DNA of 64,000 nt, from the NCBI GenBank assembly GCA_956465555.1, contig OY101115.1, positions 4,316,120 through 4,380,119 on the forward strand, given 5' to 3'. The notes beneath the pieces are model-generated. The model searched no databases. It saw only the letters and a program-made list of their open reading frames with translations, and was not told the DNA's origin. The position numbers were made by a program, and so were the translations under genes. This stretch comes from Nitzschia sp. pyKryTriq1. Lineage: Eukaryota > Bacillariophyta > Bacillariophyceae > Bacillariales > Bacillariaceae. The stretch's first letter is position 1. Each line of letters begins with the position of its first letter. Shown piece by piece: positions 28,766-40,264 of the stretch.

Positions 28766-30055
28766 TTATGTATTGTCGTCGTCGGAATGATCATGATGGA
28801 GCTGGAACAATCGGACCAGATTCTGCTTTCTCGAAATGGCTCCTATCCGTGTCCTGCTAATAGCACCGAGGGTTCGAGAGTTTGGACAGATGGAAATAGC
28901 ATGAAGTGAAACAGCAGATTCATCATGAAAGGTGGACAAGAGTTTGCCATCTTGCACGCGCCATATTTTGATGGATTGGAAATCATCCACACTGGCAACT
29001 TTGGATCCGTCCTCGGAAAAGGCAATCTCATGTGGATAAGCATTCAAGAACCGTCGGCTTTGAATGTTGTTGGTCCTTCTTCGTTTGCATTCCGAAGTGG
29101 CACTCCAGATGTTGAACGATTCTGGTTGATACACCGACGCTGCGACAAAGCCACCGTTGTTGGATTCCGACAACACATTATGAAATCCGCCTCGCTTGGT
29201 TTCATAAGTGGAATCTTCTAGGTTCCAAACTCGGACACAATTGGAATTGTGATTATCGTCGTCGGACACGGCAGCTGCCAGAGTCCGGCCATCTTTTGCG
29301 ATTTCCATGGTGGAGACGCGTGACAAGGGACCCAACAGGGTCTGAACTAGACTACCCGTAGCGAGATTCCAGAATTTGATGGTTTCCGACGAATGATGGG
29401 CGGCAATGATCATGGTATCATCAGGTGAAAATCGTAGACAACTTACATTGGAGGAATGGAATTTCCGTGGCTCACCCTGAACCTCGATCATCGCTCTCGC
29501 TCTCGCACTAGTCTTTGACAACAACGAAGATGAGGACGATGCAGCGGCTGCTGCTGATGACATTGCTGTGCTGGTTGTCGGCGTGACGACGACGAGGTTC
29601 CAAATAAGTATGGTATGATCCGTCGATGCCGACGCCAGCAGATGATGATTATCCGACTGTTGCTGTTGTTGTCTTCCTCCAAAGACAACCGAATGAACGG
29701 CCTCCTCTGGCCAGTGACCTTCCAGTGGCGTTTGCTCTCCCTGTTTCAAATGCCACAATCTCACTCTTCCGTCGGAACAGCCACAAGCGACCGACATGCC
29801 CGAACTCGAGAACGCAAAACTTTTCATTCGACAGAGATGGTTCTTCGCAACTAGGCGATCGGGCCATGGTGGAAGGATGGTGTTCTTGTCATTGTTATTG
29901 ATGCTGATGTTGTTTGTGAACGATAATGATTCATGGAATGCTTTGCAAGTGGATGACAGTCGGTCAAAGGAACGCCGGTCGAGCAACGGCAGAATGTTGG
30001 TCAACAAAATGTCGGAAGGAAGTTCCACGCCATGGTAGGAACGAAGCATCATCAT
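28766..30055 (-). CDS. F-box / WD40 repeat protein
   Basis: A 429-residue protein. An F-box lies at about residues 10-50 (LPSDILLTNILPLLDRRSFDRLSSTCKAF). WD40-like blades follow: FSSSGMSVACGCSDGRVRLWHL near 82, LLASASTDHTILIWNL near 138, LRFSPDDTMIIAAHHSSETIKFWNL near 206, DGRTLAAAVSDDDN to CVRVWNL near 252, and FSEDGSKVASVDDFQSIKIW near 345. A Ser/Ala homopolymer stretch interrupts the propeller near 165-180. This F-box plus propeller layout is that of Fbw-type substrate receptors of SCF ubiquitin ligases. The start has three ATG codons in a row. The substrate is unknown. Confidence 0.82.
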   Translation of the reverse strand: MMMLRSYHGVELPSDILLTNILPLLDRRSFDRLSSTCKAFHESLSFTNNISINNNDKNTILPPWPDRLVAKNHLCRMKSFAFSSSGMSVACGCSDGRVRLWHLKQGEQTPLEGHWPEEAVHSVVFGGRQQQQQSDNHHLLASASTDHTILIWNLVVVTPTTSTAMSSAAAAASSSSSLLSKTSARARAMIEVQGEPRKFHSSNVSCLRFSPDDTMIIAAHHSSETIKFWNLATGSLVQTLLGPLSRVSTMEIAKDGRTLAAAVSDDDNHNSNCVRVWNLEDSTYETKRGGFHNVLSESNNGGFVAASVYQPESFNIWSATSECKRRRTNNIQSRRFLNAYPHEIAFSEDGSKVASVDDFQSIKIWRVQDGKLLSTFHDESAVSLHAISICPNSRTLGAISRTRIGAISRKQNLVRLFQLHHDHSDDDNT

Positions 30056-31124
30056 GGCATCGGAATGACAAGTAGTAGAAGTAGAAGTACAAGTACGTTT
30101 ATCTCAACCACTCACAATACATACCGGTACAGCAACAAACAATTGCGAATGAACGCAACGAGAAGATGGTTGAAATTGAAATTGATGAATGACGAAAGAA
30201 GAAAACAAGATCGTCGTATCTTTCAATTATTTCCATTGGCTACTGTCGAGAGAACAGAACAGAACAGAACTTTCAGTTTGAGCACTCTACGAGTACTGTA
30301 AAGGAAGTGCTGGCTAGCTGGCCTGGGATGACGTAGGTGCGATTTTGACCACTTGGATCGTATTATAATTTTCAGGTGCGCAGACCGCGCAGAGCCCATC
30401 AGACACCATCATCATCGATCATTATTCAAGTCATCAGACAGACAGATGCGACCAATTCGATTCGATTCCAAGGTATGGGTACCAACCTACATAGTGTCTA
30501 CATAGATATGTATCATAACTATTTCTTTTCATGTTCGTAAGCGAAAGAACTGCCGAACCGAACGAACTCTGTTCGTTGTTCTCCGATCCTGATTCCTTCT
30601 TCATCAAGCAAGTCGCCTCTGAGTTGGCAGCCCGAAGAAGATGGGCGAAAAGAGAAAATGCGAATGAAATAATGGAGAAGAAAGGATCGCATCGATCGGC
30701 ATGCGCATGCAGGCAGGCGGCAGAGAGGAGAAAATGAGAAGCGACTCCGCCCTTTTACGGTACCAGGCAGGTGCCACTTCGCTATCAACTTTTTGAGAAG
30801 GGTCCCTTGACGACTCCTCTTCTTGGGCAACCAATTTGGTTTGAAAACTAACAGTAGAAGCTAATAGAAAGGTAGCATGTGTTGTAGCCGTAAATAGCGT
30901 GGCTAAATTAGAAAACTAGTAGTAAACTATCGACAAATCAATCGAGAGACGGATCGAGGAGATATATATGTACAAGCTCGTTTCCGTCTTCGTCAAAATG
31001 TAAATCGAAAGCCAACTGCAGCAGGTAGTATACAAAACAGCGCAGGAGGCGAAAGAAGGTCTTTCGCTTTGTGTTGTTTCCTCTCCCAGGTAGAAACAAT
31101 ATGTGCATGAGAGTGTGGGGAGGA
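30056..31124. other. Intergenic
   Basis: About 1.07 kb. It has an (ACAGA)n-like GAACAGAACAGAACAGAAC run near 30252-30270 and a GCATGCGCATGCAGGCAGGC patch near 30699. Open frames here start at non-ATG codons and lack features. Confidence 0.5.
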
Positions 31125-31478
31125 TTAACATAGCGAACCGTTCGAGCCGCGTCGTTTTTGAAACGAACCGAGCGACATAAGATCAAAAGATTCATTGGAT
31201 CGAGACAAGCCTTGGCATCGTCGTTTTGAGGGCTGGGTGAATTCCTCTTCATCGCCGTCGAAGTTCCATTCGATGGAAGGGAAGGCAATAGACTCCTCCA
31301 CTTGATTGGCGGCGTCCTCAAAGTCGGCCATGCCGAACGATCCGAGAGTAGATCGTGATCGCTTCATTGCGTTAGCTTGGATCATGGGCTTTTCCGTTGA
31401 GATAACATGGTTGGGAACAAATGTAAGAGCCTTTTGGAGGGCTTCAGTAGCTGGAGATTGGGGTTTGCAGGTAGACAT
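31125..31478 (-). CDS. Small basic-acidic protein of unknown function
   Basis: A 117-residue protein if started at the ATG at 31478 (MSTCKPQ); an upstream ATG at 31568 would add 30 residues rich in hydrophobics that do not look like a signal peptide. It contains a KRSRST word near 39, an acidic FDGDEEEF stretch near 75, a PSKRRCQ basic word near 84 that could be a nuclear localisation signal, and a Ser-rich SFQKRRGSNGSL tail that looks like a basophilic-kinase site. No domain recognised. Coding status rests on composition and on the lack of stops. Confidence 0.5.
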   Translation of the reverse strand: MSTCKPQSPATEALQKALTFVPNHVISTEKPMIQANAMKRSRSTLGSFGMADFEDAANQVEESIAFPSIEWNFDGDEEEFTQPSKRRCQGLSRSNESFDLMSLGSFQKRRGSNGSLC

Positions 31479-32476
31479 GGTAGTTTGTGTGTAAAAAATT
31501 GACAAGTTGGAAATTATGGGAACAGGACGGGTGAGATCGTTGGAGATGGATCGGACTGCATGAGGCATGAGGAGGCAGATAGTAGAGCAAGATGTTCTCT
31601 GCCGAACCTAATGTCAGCAATTCGTTAAGTAATTGTCGACGACAGCGCAAAAATCCCTGAGGTGGCAGTGATTTGGAATGAGGTTGATCGCTTTCCGAAT
31701 CCAAGGAACCGAAAAATACTGAGGTGGCAACAAAATAGGATCAGCAAGAGGCCTTCTTTGACTATTTGAAAGCTAAATTATTTGAAGCAAACCAGTCCTT
31801 GTTCCTCAAGGAAACAACGATCAGGGGAAGAACATGGCACCGTTCGCGTCGGTTCCCCACAGGTTCCACAATCAGAACAGTGATGCGAAGTTCGCTGGCA
31901 AACCAGGCTATCCTTCCTTTATCATAAGTCAAGAATGTTCTCTCGATTGAACTTGCAATGATCGGTCTGGGGCACAAGACACCTTGAAGAAGGGCCATAA
32001 AAAAGAATGGTGAATAAACGGTGGTAAATGCCACTGGTCTAGTTATCTGGGACTATCTGTGCTGACGAAAAAACAAGCTAAATATTTCGCATATGCTTGG
32101 CGCTACTGATGAATGATTGTCGTGGTTTGAGAGTGGCTTGCTACTGTACATACATCATACCAGTACTTTACTGTACTCGTACCGTTACAGTCTGTAGCTC
32201 AAGCCGGTTACGCACACAGGACAGGCAGGCACAGTTAGTACTTAGTACGAGTGTGCACTTCACACTAACTACCGGTATGCCTCTATGCAAGCTATCATGA
32301 GTTACAAGAAGGAAAATCTATAGATTGGAATGCGAAGCAATAGTCCCTCTCTTGTAGAGAAGTGATAGCAAAACAATAACGCCGCTCGATATTGAATTTT
32401 TGCAACTACTCGACAGAGCACCAGTGGTTGTCCATCAGTTCCTCCACCAGTACTAGGACAGGTACTTCTGCTACCG
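31479..32476. other. Intergenic
   Basis: About 1 kb. A minus-strand open frame of about 90 codons (31762-32034) lacks an ATG start and a recognisable domain. A short GTAC tract lies near 32140-32185. Nothing else seen. Confidence 0.5.
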
Positions 32477-33700
32477 TCAGCACGAGTTGTATGCCTCCAG
32501 GAGTGCCCCGTGTAACTCGGATGTAGCAGCTCCCAAGACACCATTGGACGTCAGTTTCGCGCCTTCCGAAAAATCTAAAGGATTCCCTGATGCATCAGAT
32601 ATACATCCCCCTACTTCTTGTAGCACAAGTACACCCGGTGCAACATCCCATATCCAGTCTCGATGTTCGGACTTTGGGAGTCGGACGTAGAACTCGGCGT
32701 CACCCCGTGCTACAACGCCATACTTTGCTTGACTGTCCATCCGGATAGAATGAAGTATTTCGCCACTAGAATCATGACCCCCGTGAAGTACCTTTGCCAT
32801 GGCTTTGCATCTGCCAACTGGATCTGCAAAGCCCTGCTCCACACCAACGCAGAATCTAGCCTTGGTAGCGTCGTTGATCGTATTCGGGTTTCCCCTTGGC
32901 AAAAGGATTGGTGGACGGCTTCCTGGGATAATTGGGAGCTGATAGCACCCCTGCCCACGCAGAGCTACGAAGATGCATCCAATGTTCGAATCATCGCTTG
33001 CCGAGGATGGAAGATTCGGGCAGGCCAGAATTCCAATGTGAGGGACGCCGTCGTTCAGCAGACCAAGCGCGACACAGTACTGCTCCTTTCGTAAGAAGCC
33101 CTTGGTTCCATCAATAGGGTCTAGGCACCATACTCGGCCTCGCTGTTTGCCATCGTTTTCGACATCAAAAAAGGTCTGGCCCAAATCTATGCATTGTTTG
33201 AGTATATTTTCATCGTCGATTCCCGACGCGTGTCGGATCAGTTTTGTTGCTTCGGGGGTCAAGTTATCACTTCTCTCCTCCGCAAGGTACAAGTCATCTG
33301 GAAAGTTATGCTTCAGATGCTTCAAAATAACTGCTTGACTTGCGAAATCGGCAACCGTCACGGGCGACTCGTCCTGTTTCGTGATTGTGTTTTCAACGTT
33401 CTTATCCATCTGATCCTGTAATTTTGATGTGATGACACATGCTTTACGAACGGCATTCAATGCGACTTGAACTTGCGGGTCAAAATCATGCTCGTCGTTG
33501 ATAGTGGGCCTTGCTGGAAGCCGTGTAGATGAATGATACCGTGCCGCGTTTACCGCCGATGATGTATCAAGGCGACAAAAGGCTAAAGCACCAGACAGGG
33601 GCGCCAAAACATCGGTCCAGTGACATCTAGCGACAGTACGTGTAGCGAGAAGAATTGAGAAATTACGCAACGACCAGGGAAATGCTAGAGGGCGCCTCAT
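32477..33700 (-). CDS. 3'(2'),5'-bisphosphate nucleotidase / inositol phosphatase (HAL2/SAL1-like)
   Basis: A 407-residue member of the lithium-sensitive phosphatase family. Residues 1-60 are a likely organelle-targeting peptide (Arg/Ser/Ala-rich, no acidic residues up to Asp30). Catalytic motifs are SPVTVADFASQAV near 112, AEERSD near 140 (Glu141/142), LDPIDGTKGF at 193-202 (Asp194, Asp197) and DWIWDVAPGVLVLQEVGG near 348; these bind three metal ions. The long insert with QYCVALGLL and the overall length favour the HAL2/SAL1 group, which removes the 3' phosphate from PAP made during sulfation, over inositol monophosphatase. In plants SAL1 acts in chloroplast and mitochondria and controls PAP signalling. 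Confidence 0.9.
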   Translation of the reverse strand: MRRPLAFPWSLRNFSILLATRTVARCHWTDVLAPLSGALAFCRLDTSSAVNAARYHSSTRLPARPTINDEHDFDPQVQVALNAVRKACVITSKLQDQMDKNVENTITKQDESPVTVADFASQAVILKHLKHNFPDDLYLAEERSDNLTPEATKLIRHASGIDDENILKQCIDLGQTFFDVENDGKQRGRVWCLDPIDGTKGFLRKEQYCVALGLLNDGVPHIGILACPNLPSSASDDSNIGCIFVALRGQGCYQLPIIPGSRPPILLPRGNPNTINDATKARFCVGVEQGFADPVGRCKAMAKVLHGGHDSSGEILHSIRMDSQAKYGVVARGDAEFYVRLPKSEHRDWIWDVAPGVLVLQEVGGCISDASGNPLDFSEGAKLTSNGVLGAATSELHGALLEAYNSC

Positions 33701-34249
33701 TATATCTTCTGCTTTGCTGAAACCACAATGACAATGCCGAAGTAGACTTTAGACGTTCAATGACAGGTTAATGTGGTATGAGTACCGCCGGTACCGGGAT
33801 GTGGTTGTGACTTGTGACATCATGCTACTAGGGCCCTGGCATTATTTTTTGGCATCTTTCTTCTTTCGATTTACCCCCGGCCGCCGCGCGCGCGCCGCCC
33901 CCGCCCCCCCTGGCGGCCGACCGGCGCGAATAATGGTTATCGTATTACAGATTACACGGTATATATGTGCGGTTTGTTTGATTAAGACGACTGAAAACGA
34001 ACACCTCAGTGACGTATGTGGGATCAATCCGGTAATCCATGCGATCTTTGGCGTCGTAACGCAACTTCGCAAACTGATGAAACAGCAGTCAGCATCCCCT
34101 CCCATCAGCTACCATGACAACGCAGCCGGTCATCTGCCGTGGTGACTGCATCATCCAACGACACAGAGCGCCTCTCCGCTTCCCATTGCAATCCAGTCGG
34201 TTGTCATAATCGCTAGCTTCCAAAAAGACAAACAAGAAATAAAGTTAAA
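33701..34249. other. Divergent promoter region with a GC-rich island
   Basis: 549 bp between the divergent HAL2/SAL1-like gene and Psb27. Bases about 33874-33928 are almost pure G/C (CCGGCCGCCGCGCGCGCGCC and following), unlike the surroundings. A GCCGGTACCGGGA word lies near 33787. Confidence 0.6.
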
Positions 34250-34982
34250 ATGGTTAAAGTTCAGGTTGTCCTTACTCTCGCCACTTTGGCAGTGGCAAAT
34301 GCGTTCGCACCCCAGCAAATGCCCAGCAATGTACGTGATTTGTTGTGATGTTGTCGTCCGACCGACCACCAATATTCGCCGATTGGCCTTATTTCTCCGT
34401 GGGTCGCCCACAGTTTGATGATTTTTGACGAACCACGTGTCTCACATTTATTTCATCTCTTGTATCACTATGTTGCCGTTTGGTATTACTGCTTCCTGCA
34501 TGCTAAATAATTACTTCTAGGAGGCGCAAACGGCTCGCCGTGATTTCATCAAGACGGCGGCTGCCACTACCGCTGCCGTCGTTCTCGCTTCACCTACTGT
34601 GGCGTCGGCTGCTGTGGAAGTCCCCAATCCAGTCACCACCTATGATTTTCCCACCGATTGGGGCCTGTCGTTCAAGTACGATGAAGATGCCGCAAAGGTT
34701 CGCGAACACATGTTTTTGGCGACGACGCTTGGAAAGGGTGCCGACCGTATGGAAGATTTTGGAAAGAACATGAAGAAAGAGATGGTCGACTTTGTATCGT
34801 ACTACCGTCGATTCCCTAAGATTGCTGGAAAACCATCTTTCAGTACTCTCTACACCTCCATCAATGTTCTCGCTGGACATTACACCTCTTACGGATACAA
34901 ATACCCGCTCCCTGAGAAGAGGCGCAAGCGTTTGTACCAAGAGTATGCCGAGATCGAAAAGTCCCTGAAGCGTAGCCGTTAA
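34250..34982 (+). CDS. psb27: Photosystem II assembly protein Psb27, nuclear-encoded precursor
   Basis: Two exons, join(34250..34330, 34521..34982), encode 180 residues. The 190-bp intron has donor GTACGT and acceptor CTAG. Residues 1-21 (MVKVQVVLTLATLAVANAFAP) form a signal peptide ending in the diatom plastid motif AFAP. Residues 33-57 carry a twin-arginine lumen signal: RRDF, then a hydrophobic Ala/Val run, then an ASA cleavage site. The mature part fits Psb27: FVSYYRRFPKIAGKPSFST near 118, INVLAGHYTSYG near 143 and PLPEKRRKRLYQEYAEIEKSL near the end. Psb27 binds CP43 in PSII intermediates on the lumen side and keeps the manganese site open during assembly and repair. Confidence 0.93.
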
Positions 34983-35492
34983 GCACGAAATGATATTTGG
35001 TTGTGTTGGCTGCTTGTCGGTGTAGGGCTCTGACGAAACATGGACGCTACTTCTTCTAGAGACTAATGCTAGTAATATATGTTTCGCACTATTGATTTCT
35101 TGTTCTATTGGCAAGGGAGTAAGCGGCTTCGAAATCTCTTAGCCTCGATCATGCAAGTGTAATGGCATGCGCGGTAGTAGTGGCAGGGCAACCATATTCG
35201 TAGTATTAGCTAGACTGTAGCTCACATCTTCTGGTTGAAGGACTGAGTACGGTAGTACTGTAGGTACGCAAGGCGGTGCTAAACCTCCGTAGGGAATCTC
35301 CCTGAAGTTCTACTACTCGATCTACGAAGAATCGATGATGATTGGTCTAGTCGAGAGATAAGTAGTACGGTATGTACGAGTACTGGTTCGGAGTAGAAGT
35401 TAGACGCTGTGCGAGATTGATTGTATTGTTTAAGCTTATGGTCTACCCGGAGTAGTATAAAAAAAGAGAGCTCGGTATTACAAGACAACTCT
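34983..35492. other. Convergent 3' intergenic region
   Basis: 510 bp between Psb27 and the nucleotide-sugar transporter-like gene. Scattered GTAC and AGTAGTA words only. Confidence 0.5.
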
Positions 35493-36729
35493 TTACTTCC
35501 CTGACAGAGGTTGTTTCTTCCGGCCCGTATTGAGCTTTGCATAGGAATACAGAAAGCCTCCCGCCATGCTCACACAGATAAAGAACCATGTCTCTTTGGT
35601 GATGATATTGTCAAACAGGAAATATCCAAGGAACGCCACGGGAATCTTATTTATCGATCCGATAATGGCGTAGGTAGTGGGTCCAGTGACTGACACACAG
35701 TTCAAAGAAGCAAAGTTCAAGAAGAAGCCAACAAAACCTGCAAAGAAATTCTTGATGAAATAGTCCGGAGTGTGAATCGCTGGTGTCTTGGCCAAAACGT
35801 CTAGTTGGCCCATGAAATATGCGACAGGTAGGAGGAAAAACACACATAGAACATTGTTGTAGAACACCATCCCGAATTTGGAAAGCTTGACATTCTTCGT
35901 GGCAAACTTCATGTAAAGCACATAGCCCGAAGTAAATATGCAGTTCAAGGCCATCCAGAAAAGTCCAATCCACGATACCGTGATATCATTCCAAGCCGCA
36001 GCAATCGCACCTGTCAACATGATACCGAACGCCACCATCACCAATGACTCCGTGGTAGACCCAAAGAAATACCAATCACCAGCGGTAGTAATGATATTGG
36101 TTACATTCTTGAAAATTGTGACCATTGGGACTGAGTTAAATTGAAGCGCTGCCATTCCCGTGAACAGCATCATGCAGAAGAAAAGGTTGACCGGCGCCCA
36201 TTGCTTGGCGGTTGCGATATCAAAGCTTGGGTAATCCACCCACTTCATTTTCTTGCTAAACTCGACGCAAATGACAGCGACGATGGCCTGAATAACAACA
36301 AGAAGAACATTCAAATCAACATCAATCAAGTGGTTGTAACTGATGAATCAATCAAGAAAGCAGTAGTCATTAGCGATGTTAGAAGTTTTCAATTGATACA
36401 CAAAACTGCGTGAAAAGCACATACCTTGAGGCCAAGCTTTTGTTTGTCAAGACCATCGAAACACTGCAGAAACTGTACAGCGTGCACGCTGAAAGGACCT
36501 TTCCGTTAGTCACGGCCTTGAGAGACAGCCAAGAGAATGTCGAAGATTGGCTCGAGCTTGACTCGGACGAACTAGAATCTTGAGAGCCTGTGGAAAGGAG
36601 AGGTCCAAGCTCCACATCTTTGAAAGATGCAGAAGTGTTCAAGTTTCGGCAGGAGTCATCACGTCTCTGTACAGGGGCAGTGCCTCTTGGCGACTCGGAG
36701 CCGTTCTCCTTTTGGGGTGTCGTACACAT
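35493..36729 (-). CDS. GDP-mannose transporter-like nucleotide-sugar transporter (DMT superfamily)
   Basis: Two exons, complement(35493..36339, 36425..36729), encode 383 residues. The 85-bp intron (donor GTATGT, acceptor TCAG) splits a Ser codon; its removal gives TNKSLASSYNHLIDVDLN, matching the TNK...FNMNF region of VRG4-type transporters. Residues 1-75 are a Ser-rich cytoplasmic tail. About ten hydrophobic segments follow. SVPMVTIFKNVTNIITTAGD near 175 and GSINKIPVAFLGYF near 330 correspond to the FKNLTN and GALNK motifs that bind GDP-mannose; here GALNK is GSINK. It would import GDP-mannose (or a related GDP-sugar) into the Golgi in exchange for GMP. Confidence 0.87.
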
Positions 36730-38018
36730 TGTTTGTTATTGTCGTTTTGTTGGATTGAGGAACGTGAACGAGAGAAGAAGTGCAACTGGCGATGCGATTG
36801 TTGAAACAGACAGTAGATTTCAAAAGGCGTCAACAAACAACAATGATAATCAATTTATTGCGTTGTTTGAGAAATTAACTGATGGAAGAAAGAATGATTC
36901 CAAAGTTTTTCTGGTGGCAATGCAATGCTTATGATGTGTTGTGATGAAATGAGATGAGATGAGATGATGAGAGCTCTACCCGGGTAAGACGGACCCGCTT
37001 CACGAACAAAAGAGAAGAAACACGCGAGAAGCAACTAACCCAATAAAATTTGAATTTCCGTCCACTGTATGCCACCACGCGTTGTTTGTCGCGAGACCGT
37101 TTTTCAGTTCCACGCTTTATTTGTGGCTGTTACAAATTCGACTTGGCTCTCTCTCCGCTGTAGGCTGTCGTTGATTTCGTACCGGGCGTGGCGAGCTCGA
37201 GATCAGACGCACTCGACGAACGCAATTTCCGTTGAGAGTCACGAGTTCCACAAAGTTCGTAGCTGCTATTGTGCCCCAATATTTGGTCAACCTTCATATA
37301 TGGATATCTTATATATTTACTATCGAAATTTCTATCGGCTCATCTTTCAACCACACAACGCATCACCTCATCATGTATCATCTTTATTTTAATTTTTAGT
37401 CGTTGTATTTGTAATAACGTAGTTACGGTAGATACATATATCAATAGCTATCCAGTGGTAGAATAGAATTAGAATGTGATGTGAGAAGCGAGAGCGGCGG
37501 CGAATGAATATCGCTTAGAATAGAAAGGCACAAAGTACAGTAGTCTACAGTAAGCAAAATTAATCGACAATGCGAGCAGGCAGCATCTGTACCTGGTACT
37601 GTACTGTGGTACCGGTACGTACGTTCCGGTACCGGGATGTACTACCGGTAGAATCATCATCATCAACCCATCATCGATCACGCACAAATAAATAAAAGAA
37701 GAATCATCATCATTATTATCGTAAATTCCAGCGCATCCGAAACGCAACACGCAAGATCCGAGCGCCGGCCGGTGTGATGTGATGGCATTTTCAATATTCC
37801 GTGAGAATGAGTTGGAGCTGTTGTTGTTGTGGAGAAGCGATCGGAGAAATACTACAATTATGAAGGCTGCTGTGTTCTACCGCTACTCAGCAAAACAAAT
37901 GTGGAATTTTGTTGCTGCTGATGCCAAATCAACAGACAGTCAGTTCCATTGTTTACAACTCAGTTGAATTCACAGTATTATTTGTTGTATAGTGTAAATA
38001 CGATTGGAGTGTTGTGAT
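36730..38018. other. Divergent intergenic region
   Basis: About 1.3 kb. It has a GAGATGAGATGAGATGATGAGA run near 36950-36971, a GTAC tract at about 37590-37650 (GTGGTACCGGTACGTACG) and an ATCATCATCATTATTATC run near 37703. No gene seen. Confidence 0.55.
37590..37650. repeat. Self-complementary GTAC/TACCGGTA tract
   Basis: GTACCTGGTACTGTACTG, GGTACCGGTACGTACG, TTCCGGTACCGGGA and CTACCGGTAG in succession. Confidence 0.8.
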
Positions 38019-39288
38019 ATGCGAATGTTGGGTTGTAGCGGAAACAGCACAGCAGCAGATAGCTGCAATCATGGGATGATTCGATCCAACAAGAGAAGTA
38101 TGAACGATCTTAAGCTGTTTGCTGAAGACGATGATGTTACCATGAGCACGCTTGATGATTCAGAACAGTTCATGGCGCTCGATGAGCAGGGCAGTTCTTT
38201 CTTGTTTGGAGGCAACGAAACTGCCCATTGCCTTCAGCGGGAGCTCAAGAGACTGCCGATGGCGATCCAAGAGAAGGTCGGCCAAGATATGGTGGGAATA
38301 GTAGCGGACGATGGCACCACAATCACCCCAGAGAGCTTTGAGGTCTTTGAGACCGAGATTCAACAAATTCCAGAAAAGGCTGCTTACGATATGGCTGTGA
38401 AAATTTCTCCAGACTACGTCCAGAGCAATCGGTTCAGATTGATGTTTCTGAGGGCATGCCAAGGGGATGCGAAGAAGGCGGCGAAGCGGATCACTCGACA
38501 TTTCAGCACAAAACTCAACCTATTTGGTTCGGAAAAACTTGTCAAAGATATTGAGTTGTCGGACTTGGATGAGTACGATATGGAGGCGCTACAGTCGGGA
38601 GGTTTTCAAGTACTTCCCAAGCGGGATCTTGCTGGTAGAAACGTCCTGTTTGGAAGATACACTGCGATGAAATACCGTGAGATCAAAAATATGGTAAGTT
38701 CATAATACCCCGCCGAATATCATATTGCAAAGATTACTACTCTGGAAAAACCTAGTACTGACTTGTTGATTCTTCGATTAGCTACGGGCTCTATGGTACA
38801 TCTGGATGTCAATGCTTGAGGACGAAGTGAATCAAGTAAAGGGAGTGGTTGCAATAGGATATGAACTCTTTCGAGTACCTCTACAGCGCTTTGATCACAA
38901 TAACATTGCGGAAGACAGAGATTTTGAGATGTTTGGCGCAGAGGGAGGGTTCGATCGAGAACTCGCTCGAGAGATCATCCGTATTCCGCTGAGTGTACCA
39001 GCCAGACCTGTCGGCTACCATCTATGTTGCGACTCTCATCAGTGGGTTGGAATCCTGGAAATGATCATGGTTACCCTTTGCAAATTTGTTCGCCTCCGAA
39101 TGCGGATTCACAATGGTAGTGAACAGGAGTGCAAGTACGCTCTCTTGACTTCTGGAATGCCGGCAGAGTGTATACCTGTAGATAGTTGCGGTGACTTGGA
39201 TCTCACAAATCACAACGAGTGGATTTGGGAAAGAGAACGACTGGAAGAACTCCGACGTAGTACTACAGATGTGCTGTTGGTACGGTGA
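38019..39288 (+). CDS. CRAL-TRIO (Sec14)-like protein, tandem paralog 1
   Basis: Two exons, join(38019..38693, 38782..39288), encode about 393 residues; the intron is 88 bp with donor GTAAGT. The FLRACQGDAKKAAKRITRHF region near 145 resembles the CRAL-TRIO N-terminal helix (FLRA...KAA), and the GGFQVLPKRDLAGRNVLFG region near 195 resembles the start of the lipid-binding lobe (D..GRPV). The C-terminal half keeps FDRELAREIIRIPLSVPARP and CKFVRLRMRIHNGS words shared with paralog 2. Sec14-like proteins bind and move phosphoinositides or other lipids; the fit is partial and the lipid unknown. The longer frame from 38004 begins with TTG, so I use the ATG at 38019. Confidence 0.7.
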
Positions 39289-40264
39289 CGGTACTCTCTA
39301 GATTCGATGCATTTCAATCGTCCTTGGTTCTTTAACTTCTCTAGCACTATTTTTTAGCTCTAGCTCAGGCTAGTAAGCATCACAGAAGATGCATACGTCG
39401 TTAAAGGAGAGCTCCGTAGGAGGAGTATTATTTGAGAAGTAGACCCGCGTCGTGGTGAGTAGTGAAGTACTACTAGGATGACTCGCTCCCTAAAGGGGGC
39501 AGAACCTAAATAGTGGTAGTCTACTAGTAGGGACCTCTAGAGTGAGTATTCTGCAGAGAATCCAGAGAGATGAGGGAGGAGGAGTCCACCAAAGTCTCTA
39601 AAGTACAAGTAGTCTCTAGACGTGGAGAGAGGGGAGAGAGCGGGAGGAATCGCGGGAGGGACTGGAACGAAGTAGGACGTACTGTACCACCAGCACTCGT
39701 GGGTTTGTGATGTTATTAGACTACCGGTACCGGTACAGTACTATTCTATGATGAAAAAGTAGTGGCGAGAGAAAAAATAGAGGACAGAACCAAAATTCGC
39801 TTCATTTTAGTGCGATGCGGTGGTGTATTCGAATAGCGCTTTCAAATATGCCCCTTGGAGAAGGCGGTAGAACAGACCTGGTTTCCAATCAGAAACGACC
39901 AACGCGTGCTTTCATGTCGCAGTGCGATCGATATAGCGCGATGATTGATTACTCAAGGCCCTCTCGGGGTAGAGTGGCAACGGTACCGTAGAGTACAGGT
40001 AGTACTGTACCAGTACCAGGGTACCAGTACCGGTAGAGCTGGCGGCTCTTGTTGCAACTGTCCGTGCGTTTTGGTGGAGAAGGTTGCTCCAGGCAGATTG
40101 CAGATTGCATTTCGACTTTTGGCTATTATCACTTCATTGTGCCTGTGCCTGTACTTGGTTGTTGTAACAGTATCGGTACCGGAACTAGAGGTCATTTCTT
40201 CGACCATTCATTGGTGTTGAAAAAGGGGAAGGGTCAGTCAACTATAAGTATTTCAACAGCAACG
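39289..40264. other. Spacer between the CRAL-TRIO-like paralogs
   Basis: About 980 bp. GTAC tracts lie at about 39722-39742 and 39979-40036, the latter just upstream of paralog 2. A GAG-rich stretch (GTGGAGAGAGGGGAGAGAGC) is near 39619. No gene seen. Confidence 0.55.

Noticed and set aside
30519-30830. Minus-strand frame of 103 codons, basic and Cys/Phe-rich
   Set aside because: It starts at a TTG and has an erratic composition without a domain.
31762-32034. Minus-strand frame of about 90 codons that looked like a degraded enzyme or transposase piece
   Set aside because: It starts at GTG, and no motif of any transposase or enzyme family could be identified.
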